Position numbers and translations under genes: made by a program. Positions 58,106 through 64,000 of a DNA stretch of 64,000 nt are shown here, one piece after another. The notes beneath the pieces were generated by a model that ran no database searches, was not told the DNA's origin, and saw nothing but the letters and a program-made list of their open reading frames with translations. The DNA is from Robiginitalea myxolifaciens (GTDB lineage: Bacteria > Bacteroidota > Bacteroidia > Flavobacteriales > Flavobacteriaceae): positions 346,988 to 410,987 of the forward strand of contig NZ_FOYQ01000001.1 of NCBI RefSeq assembly GCF_900115205.1. The letters run 5' to 3'. Every line of letters begins with the position of its first letter. Position 1 is the first letter of the stretch.

Positions 58106-58261
58106 CTCGGCCTATCGAAATTCCTTTATTTTTGGGCTATTTCCTACACTTTTCACTTACAAGCGCAGTCTTATAGACTCGGAAAACAACGAGCAAAAGT
58201 ATACTGACAACGGTTGAATCGATTTTCACAACATTAAGCGGGTGTAAGACGTATATACTTC

Positions 58262-58269
58262 TATTTTTG
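58262..58269 (+). promoter_or_regulatory. -7 promoter element (TATTTTTG) of the histidine kinase gene
   Basis: An exact TAnnTTTG match. Transcription would begin near 58274, about two bases before the first ATG, so the messenger would be almost leaderless if that ATG is used. Confidence 0.55.
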
Positions 58270-58275
58270 TAGGAA

Positions 58276-60135
58276 ATGTCTTATTGTATGTTGCACTCTG
58301 CCCAACAGGACATCATAAGTTACACCATTCGGCAATTACCGAATCCTACCCTGTTTCTGAATAAGAATCTGGAGGTAGTCTATGCATCGGATTCTCTGAT
58401 CGAAGCCTTTGACTTAAAAAAGCGCAAAGTGGTGGGGCAGTCGATCCTTGATTTAGCCCCCAATGCACCTAAGCAATGGCTCGAAGTCCTGGGGAACTGC
58501 CTCAACGGTGTGCAGGGTCAGAAAGGTATCGATCGATTTATTGGTTCGAATCGGGAAGTCTTCTGGTTTGAGTATATCAATAATCCCTGGTATGATGCCG
58601 ATGAAAACATCATCGGTATCCTGATTCAGGTTACCGATATCACAGAACGGGTCAATATCGAACTAGAGCACGAGAAAACACAATTGCTTCTTAAATCCAA
58701 GTCGGAAATTGCCCGTATCGGTAGCTGGGAATACGATGCAATCAACGACAAATTACATTGGAGCGAGATGACCAGGCTCATCCATGAAGTTCCGGAAGAC
58801 TTCGAGCCCGACATTGCCAAAGCCGTGGAATTCTACAAGGAGGGGTATTCGCGTAATACCATCTCCCTGGCCGTACACAAAGCCATAGAAAACGGGAAGC
58901 CCTGGATTGAAAAGCTTCAATTAATTACCGCCAAAGGGAACGAAGTGTGGGTATTGGCCGCCGGAAAACCCTTATATAAAAATGGACAATACATCGGGCT
59001 ACTCGGCACCTTTCAGGACATTACCCAACACAGTCTCTCCGAGCAAAAAACCAAAGAGAGTGAGCGGCTCCTGCGCACCGTGGTAGACAGCCTGCCCCTG
59101 AATGTTTACATCAAGGATCTGGAATCCAGAAAAATCCTGGTCAATCGTTCCGAAATGGAATATTTAGGAGCGAAAAATGCCGAGGAAGTTCTCGGTAAAA
59201 CTGACGAAGAATTCATGTCCGATACTTCGGCCCGAATGTCGCGGGAAGAGGACCTGCGCATCCTGACCCATGGAAAAAAATTCCTGAATCAGGAAACCAT
59301 AGCGGTGAGCAAGGATGGGACACATACCCATTTTCTCACTTCCAAAATCCCACTCCGCGATGCTGAAGACGAAATCTACGGCTTGCTGGGTATTAGCCTG
59401 GATATTACCGAACTGAAACAAAAAGAACAGGAACTGCGGGAACTTATCGATGTAACCTCGCAGCAAAACCGGCAGTTATTGAATTTCGCGCATATCGTGT
59501 CTCACAACCTGCGTTCCCACGCTTCCAATTTCTCCATGCTGCTCGACCTTATGGATCATGAGACCGATCCCCAGGAATTATCGAGAATTGAAAGTTTGCT
59601 CAATGATGCCTCCGAAAATCTCATGGAAACCCTGGAGAACCTCAATGAGGTAGTGACCATCAATTCCGGGCAGCCCGCGGACTCGGTAAAGACCGTAAAA
59701 CTCTCCCAGGCCTTGAGCAGGGTGCGAAGCAGCCTCGAAGGTTTAATTAAGGACAGCGGGGCACAAATCATTGACGCCATAGATCCCGGGATGACCGTCC
59801 AGGGGGTCCCGGCCTACATCGAAAGTATTCTGACCAATTTGCTGAGCAACGCCATTAAATATAAACACCCCGATCGCCAACCCGTAATTCGGGTTATAGG
59901 TAGTCGTGAAAACGGTAAAACAGTACTCTCCGTAGCGGACAATGGACAGGGCATTAATTTGGAACGGTACGGGGAGAAACTGTTTGGCATGTATAAAACC
60001 TTCCACCAACATCCCGATGCCCGCGGCATTGGATTGTACATCACAAAAAATCAGGTGGAGGCGATGAACGCGCAGATCATGGCATGCAGTGAAGTTGGTG
60101 AGGGGACTACTTTTAAAATTTATTTCAGTGCATAA
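58276..60135 (+). CDS. PAS sensor histidine kinase
   Basis: 619 residues, no membrane segment. Three PAS-type domains (about 15-130, 135-260 and 265-395; LIQVTDITERVNIELEHEKT marks the end of the first) lead into a HisKA-like helix with the phospho-acceptor in FAHIVSHNLRSHASN (about residue 410) and an HATPase_c domain (LLSNAIKYKHP, VADNGQGINLERYGEKLFG, GIGLYITKNQVEAM). It is a soluble sensor. The signal is unknown. It overlaps its response regulator. Confidence 0.93.
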   Translation: MSYCMLHSAQQDIISYTIRQLPNPTLFLNKNLEVVYASDSLIEAFDLKKRKVVGQSILDLAPNAPKQWLEVLGNCLNGVQGQKGIDRFIGSNREVFWFEYINNPWYDADENIIGILIQVTDITERVNIELEHEKTQLLLKSKSEIARIGSWEYDAINDKLHWSEMTRLIHEVPEDFEPDIAKAVEFYKEGYSRNTISLAVHKAIENGKPWIEKLQLITAKGNEVWVLAAGKPLYKNGQYIGLLGTFQDITQHSLSEQKTKESERLLRTVVDSLPLNVYIKDLESRKILVNRSEMEYLGAKNAEEVLGKTDEEFMSDTSARMSREEDLRILTHGKKFLNQETIAVSKDGTHTHFLTSKIPLRDAEDEIYGLLGISLDITELKQKEQELRELIDVTSQQNRQLLNFAHIVSHNLRSHASNFSMLLDLMDHETDPQELSRIESLLNDASENLMETLENLNEVVTINSGQPADSVKTVKLSQALSRVRSSLEGLIKDSGAQIIDAIDPGMTVQGVPAYIESILTNLLSNAIKYKHPDRQPVIRVIGSRENGKTVLSVADNGQGINLERYGEKLFGMYKTFHQHPDARGIGLYITKNQVEAMNAQIMACSEVGEGTTFKIYFSA

Positions 60136-60535
60136 TAAGGACTTACTTTGGATCATCGACGATGACCCTATCCTGGTATACGGTATTAAAAAGATGCTTT
60201 TATCGGAATTTCCCGAGATGAATATTGAGACTTTCCCAAATGGACAGGAAGCTATCGATGCCTTTCACGAAGCCCTTTCGGGTAAGCAATCCCTTCCCGA
60301 CCTGCTGCTTCTTGACCTGAATATGCCGATCATGGATGGTTGGCAATTCCTGGAGGAGTTACTGCCTTTGCGCCCGGCCAAGCGACTTAAAATTGATATC
60401 CTGACCTCCTCTATAGATCCCGCTGATATGCAGCGCTTTGATCGGATCCAAAAGAAAATATACCACCAGCTCAGCTACCAGAATAAGCCCATGACCAGGG
60501 AATCCCTGGTCCGGATGATCGCCGGTACACAGTAA
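60128..60535 (+). CDS. Response regulator receiver protein (CheY-like)
   Basis: 135 residues from GTG 60128 (VHNKDLLWIIDDDPILVYGI), overlapping the kinase end by eight bases. A longer ATG frame from 60089 lies inside the kinase gene and adds non-homologous residues. The phospho-acceptor is in LLLDLNMPIMDGWQF; acidic pocket IDDDP. There is no output domain, so it signals by protein contact or passes phosphate on. It is the likely partner of the upstream kinase. Confidence 0.88.
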   Translation: MHNKDLLWIIDDDPILVYGIKKMLLSEFPEMNIETFPNGQEAIDAFHEALSGKQSLPDLLLLDLNMPIMDGWQFLEELLPLRPAKRLKIDILTSSIDPADMQRFDRIQKKIYHQLSYQNKPMTRESLVRMIAGTQ

Positions 60536-60556
60536 TTATTTCAAAGTGCCTTTTCA

Positions 60557-60564
60557 TACCTTTG
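60557..60564 (+). promoter_or_regulatory. -7 promoter element (TACCTTTG) of the M14 carboxypeptidase gene
   Basis: An exact TAnnTTTG match giving a predicted leader of about 13 nt before the ATG at 60583. Confidence 0.55.
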
Positions 60565-60582
60565 CTCAAATTTTAGCGAAGG

Positions 60583-62334
60583 ATGAAGCGTTTGATCAGC
60601 ACCCTGGCCTGCTGTTTGTTACTCCTCTCAGCCTGTGAGGAAAAAGGGCAAAACGAAGCCAAAGATTTCCCTACTCCTTTTGAATTGGGCAATGGAAACC
60701 AAACGGCGACCTATTCCGAAGTGCTCGAATTTTACATGAGCCTTGCCCGGGAATTCCCAAGCATCCACTTGCAAACCCTCGGGGAAACCGACAGTGGAGA
60801 ACCCTTACACCTGGTCACCTATAATCCTGAGGCCGACTTCAATTTCCAGCGGCTCGCTCAAGACAAGACAATCCTGCTTATCCTCAACGGCATCCATCCC
60901 GGCGAAAGCGATGGAATCGATGCCAGCATGGCTTTCTTCCGAGATCTCGCCATCGGGGAGGTCAGTATCCCCGATAATCTGGTGGTTACGGCTATCGCCG
61001 TGTACAATGTTGGGGGCGCCCTGAATCGAAACAGCGGGACCCGGGCCAATCAGAATGGGCCGGAAAGCCATGGATTTCGCGGGAATGCGCGGAATTACGA
61101 TTTGAACAGGGATTTTGTAAAAATGGATACCCGAAATGCCCGTTCCTTTACAGAGATTTTTCATCTGGTAAGCCCGGACTTTTTTATCGATACCCACGTC
61201 AGTAATGGCGCAGACTATGTTTACACCCTTACGCATCTCTTTACCCAGGCCGATAAGCTAGGGGGTTCCCTGGGTGATTTTCAGGAAACGATAATCCGAA
61301 AGCAACTCGAAGACAGCCTTCAAGCCCGGTCCTGGCCGATTACTCCCTATGTCAATGTATTCAACCGTCCGCCAGATGCCGGATTTTCGCAGTTTATGGA
61401 TTATCCACGCTATTCCACAGGCTTTACTGCCCTATGGAATACCCCGGGTTTGATGGTGGAAACCCATATGCTTAAACCATATCCGGATCGGGTCGAGGGC
61501 ACTTATATCCTGTTGGAAGAGCTCGCGGGGATCGTTGGCACAAATGGCAATCAACTAAAGACGGTCCGTTCCCAAACTTCAGATTCCCTGAAAACCATTA
61601 CCCACTATCCGATCAAATGGGCTATTGACAGTACGCAGGTGAGCCTGCTCAATTTTCAGGGTTATGAGGCAGATACGGTAATTAGTGAAATTTCTGGTCT
61701 CCCCCGCCTGTCTTACGATCGCAACAGACCCTTTGTCCGGGAAGTTCCTTATTACAATTCCTTTAAAAGTGCAGACTCAGTGCTGATCCCGGAAGCATAC
61801 ATCCTCCCAAAACAATGGCAGGAAGTGCGCAATCGACTCGATCAAAATAAAATTAGTTACCAGCTCCTGGAGCAGGACACTGTTTTAGAGGTTACCCGTT
61901 ATCGCATCAGCGGGTATCAATCTACCTCCCGACCCTATGAAGGACATTACCTCCACTACAATACGACCACTGAGTCCCGAAAGGATTCCGTGGCTTTGCG
62001 GTCAGGAGACCTCTGGATTCCCACAGACCAGCCCGGATTGAGGTACCTATTGGAAACGCTGGAACCCATGGGCACAGATTCCTTCTTCAACTGGAACTTT
62101 TTCGATACCGTATTGCAACAGAAAGAGGGATTTTCCCCCTACGTATTCGAAGATACTGCGGCAGCATTAGTAGCCGCTGATCCAAACCTGAGAAGCGCCC
62201 TCGATTCAGCCAAAGCTCAGGATCCAACCCTGGCGGAGAGCGGCTACCGACAGTTAGATTGGATATTCAAACGCAGTCGACATTACGAAGCTGCACACAT
62301 GAGTTATCCGGTCTATCGTGTAGAAAAGAAATAA
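60583..62334 (+). CDS. M14 family zinc carboxypeptidase lipoprotein
   Basis: 583 residues. A lipoprotein signal (LISTLACCLLLLSACEE; lipobox LSAC with Cys near residue 18) is followed by an M14 domain: zinc motif NGIHPGESDGIDAS (His and Glu), NYDLNRDFVK, third zinc His in FIDTHVSNGADY, and a downstream Glu in LMVETHMLKPYPDR that may be catalytic. The C-terminal half is a family-specific extension. It probably trims peptides at the cell envelope. The exact substrate is unknown. Confidence 0.92.
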   Translation: MKRLISTLACCLLLLSACEEKGQNEAKDFPTPFELGNGNQTATYSEVLEFYMSLAREFPSIHLQTLGETDSGEPLHLVTYNPEADFNFQRLAQDKTILLILNGIHPGESDGIDASMAFFRDLAIGEVSIPDNLVVTAIAVYNVGGALNRNSGTRANQNGPESHGFRGNARNYDLNRDFVKMDTRNARSFTEIFHLVSPDFFIDTHVSNGADYVYTLTHLFTQADKLGGSLGDFQETIIRKQLEDSLQARSWPITPYVNVFNRPPDAGFSQFMDYPRYSTGFTALWNTPGLMVETHMLKPYPDRVEGTYILLEELAGIVGTNGNQLKTVRSQTSDSLKTITHYPIKWAIDSTQVSLLNFQGYEADTVISEISGLPRLSYDRNRPFVREVPYYNSFKSADSVLIPEAYILPKQWQEVRNRLDQNKISYQLLEQDTVLEVTRYRISGYQSTSRPYEGHYLHYNTTTESRKDSVALRSGDLWIPTDQPGLRYLLETLEPMGTDSFFNWNFFDTVLQQKEGFSPYVFEDTAAALVAADPNLRSALDSAKAQDPTLAESGYRQLDWIFKRSRHYEAAHMSYPVYRVEKK

Positions 62335-62348
62335 CCCAAACAGCGCTG

Positions 62349-62963
62349 CTACTGATCTGAATTGAGCAGGTCCCGCTTGGGTTCGAAGAGGATTTTGATA
62401 TTGATATAGGATTGTTCCAGGGCCTTTTGAATTTTGCGCGGACCTTTCCACTTAACTTTTACAATTCCCTCCTTCTTTTGTCCTTTGAGTTTACCGTCGT
62501 AGTTGGTAGTCATGGCATACCAATGGACTTCTTTTAAGCGGAATTCTCCGTTGCGTTTAAAAACGTGATAGGTGGTTCGCAGGAAGTTCTCGATTTTCAG
62601 CTTTTTTACCCCCGTTTCTTCTTCTACCTCCCGAATAGCGCACTCTTCAAGGGTTTCCTTTTTCTTGATAACCCCCTTCGGAAGGTCCCATTTTTCATTG
62701 CGATAGATAAAAAGCACCTTGCCCTCGGGGTTGGTTACCACACCACCTGCAGCAATAACTTTGGGGATAGTCTCGGAAAATTTATTGAGGATTTCCTCCA
62801 GATTGGGGTGATAGATATAGGCCTTTGTCAGTTTTCCTTTCCGGAGGCCCTGAACCGCCTTGAGGACAGATTCCTCGTTCATCATGAAGTATTCCCCGTC
62901 CGTGACTTCGACGATCTTATCGGTCAGGATCAGCGGGCGTTCATTGACAAAAACTTCATACAT
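62349..62963 (-). CDS. NUDIX hydrolase
   Basis: 204 residues. The Nudix box GVIKKKETLEECAIREVEEE followed by TGV is complete. The N-terminal about 65 residues (MYEVFVNERPLILTDKIVEV) look like an extra domain. The C terminus (VKVKWKGPRKIQKALEQSYI) is also conserved-looking. It hydrolyses a nucleoside diphosphate linked to X; the substrate is not evident. It is divergent from pyrE, with only seven bases between the starts. Confidence 0.92.
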   Translation of the reverse strand: MYEVFVNERPLILTDKIVEVTDGEYFMMNEESVLKAVQGLRKGKLTKAYIYHPNLEEILNKFSETIPKVIAAGGVVTNPEGKVLFIYRNEKWDLPKGVIKKKETLEECAIREVEEETGVKKLKIENFLRTTYHVFKRNGEFRLKEVHWYAMTTNYDGKLKGQKKEGIVKVKWKGPRKIQKALEQSYINIKILFEPKRDLLNSDQ

Positions 62964-62970
62964 TTACCAC

Positions 62971-63612
62971 ATGATTTTAGACGATGAAACCGCGCGAATC
63001 ACAGCGTCGGTATTGCTGCAAATAAATGCAATAAAATTAAAACCCGAAAATCCATTTACCTGGGCTTCCGGTTGGCAATCTCCCATCTATTGCGATAACA
63101 GGATACTACTCTCCTACCCCGAGCACCGAAAGTTCGTTGCCGAGGCACTGGCACATCAAACCGAGGCCCTGTACGGCACCCCGGATCTGATCGTCGGTGT
63201 AGCCACAGGAGCCATAGGTGTAGGCCTTCTTACCGCTGAAATACTGGGAGTACCTTTTGCTTACGTAAGGCCCAAGCCCAAAGAGCACGGGAGGCAAAAT
63301 CAAATTGAAGGCCGGGCAGAAGCGGGACAACGTACAGTCGTTATCGAAGACCTGATCAGCACAGGGATGAGCAGCCTGCGTGCCATAGACGCCCTGCGCG
63401 CTGCAGATTTGGATGTCAGGGGTATGCTGGGAATATTCACCTACGGATTCGACAAAAGCGTGCAGGCATTCAAAGATGCAAATCTACAGGTGCACACCCT
63501 CAGTAATTACGACCATCTGATTGCCATGGCCGAATCGCGCGGGTATATAAAAAGCGAACAACTAAGAACCTTACGGGATTGGCGTACATCCCCACAAACA
63601 TGGAAGCCCTGA
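62971..63612 (+). CDS. pyrE: Orotate phosphoribosyltransferase
   Basis: 213 residues from ATG 62971 (MILDDETARITASVLLQINA); the longer frame from a TTG at 62860 runs antisense through the NUDIX gene start and is not used. PRPP-binding motif VVIEDLISTGMSS and the flexible-loop segment KPKEHGRQNQIEG are intact. It makes OMP from orotate in UMP synthesis. The SRPBCC gene follows after one base. Confidence 0.95.
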   Translation: MILDDETARITASVLLQINAIKLKPENPFTWASGWQSPIYCDNRILLSYPEHRKFVAEALAHQTEALYGTPDLIVGVATGAIGVGLLTAEILGVPFAYVRPKPKEHGRQNQIEGRAEAGQRTVVIEDLISTGMSSLRAIDALRAADLDVRGMLGIFTYGFDKSVQAFKDANLQVHTLSNYDHLIAMAESRGYIKSEQLRTLRDWRTSPQTWKP

Positions 63613-63613
63613 T

Positions 63614-64000
63614 ATGCATATAGAAGCCCCAACAGCCCAGGTGGCCAAGAGCCAAAAGGACACTTTTGAATACCTGTCCGATTTGCGGAATTTTGAAAAC
63701 CTGATGCCTGAAAGTATCCAGACATTTGAAATTTTGGACGAAGATACCTTCCGCTTTGCCCTGAAAGGCATGCCGGAAATTGTATTGAAAAAGAAGTCTG
63801 CAACCCCGCATGAGCAATTAGAGCTCGGTGCCGCCAGCGGTAAACTTCCCTTCACCCTAACGGCGAATATCCGGGAAACCGGTCCGGAGCAGAGTGAGGT
63901 TGATCTGGTTTTTCAGGGAGAATTCAACGCCATGATGGCGATGATGGTAAAAGGACCGATTACAAACTTTATCGGTACCCTGAGCACCAACCTGGCGCAG
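63614..64000 (+). CDS. SRPBCC family protein (truncated by window edge)
   Basis: 129 codons from ATG 63614 (MHIEAPTAQVAKSQKDTFEY), open at the right edge. The helix-grip START-like fold is suggested by LSDLRNFENLMPESIQTFEI and VDLVFQGEFNAMMAMMVKGP. Flavobacterial relatives are only slightly longer, so it is probably near its end. The ligand is unknown. The ATG is one base after the pyrE stop, so it is cotranslated with pyrE. Confidence 0.8.
   Translation, partial: MHIEAPTAQVAKSQKDTFEYLSDLRNFENLMPESIQTFEILDEDTFRFALKGMPEIVLKKKSATPHEQLELGAASGKLPFTLTANIRETGPEQSEVDLVFQGEFNAMMAMMVKGPITNFIGTLSTNLAQ

Overview
The window is a chromosomal segment of a marine-type Flavobacteriaceae bacterium (phylum Bacteroidota). 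This rests on the protein families present (PorP/SprF, gliding-motility C-terminal domain, SprB-like repeats, bTHX, DUF3467, flavobacterial PspC and SdpI proteins), on the repeated TAnnTTTG -7 promoter element, and on the near absence of Shine-Dalgarno sequences except before rpsU. I cannot fix the genus. No phage, insertion sequence or CRISPR array is visible.

Layout. 1-16580 (minus strand) is a surface-protein region. It holds the start of a repetitive exported protein cut by the window edge, two giant exported multidomain proteins that share a C-terminal module, and a three-gene unit of a thrombospondin-type-3 adhesin with a type IX secretion sorting domain, a PorP/SprF protein and an OmpA-family protein. 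prfC (plus strand) follows, then two small minus-strand genes. 19333-32782 is the ancient transcription/translation block read on the minus strand: tRNA-Thr, tRNA-Tyr, tRNA-Gly, tRNA-Thr, tuf, tRNA-Trp, secE, nusG, rplK, rplA, rplJ, rplL, rpoB, rpoC, ending in a strong terminator. Upstream of it lie hpf, xerC and rpsU. 34413-40061 carries minus-strand metabolic and membrane genes: acyl-CoA dehydrogenase, a helix-hairpin-helix protein, an unusual AGCS symporter, a K+ channel, a PspC protein and a rhodanese.

40243-48738 (plus strand) holds a marR-nitroreductase-yceI cluster behind a palindromic operator, then the complete trpEGDCFBA operon. The trp operon is preceded by a well-formed attenuator whose 18-residue leader peptide contains three consecutive Trp codons. 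After it come an exported M20 peptidase, PEP carboxylase, a uracil-DNA-glycosylase-like protein, the tiny bTHX gene, yaaA, rluD, a PASTA protein, ddl, coaD, a PAS histidine kinase with its response regulator, an M14 carboxypeptidase lipoprotein, a NUDIX protein, pyrE and a truncated SRPBCC protein.

Most of the window is core genome. The points that merit attention are the strong Shine-Dalgarno before rpsU, the trp attenuator on an almost leaderless transcript, the structured 45-bp tandem repeat inside the tRNA operon, the shared ITNRRITYRV tail of the two giant proteins, the symporter fused to extracytoplasmic and lipoyl-like domains, and several start-codon corrections (prfC, hpf, trpG, trpA, pyrE, response regulator). 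I did not find a clearly new multi-gene system; the shared-tail surface proteins are the best candidate.
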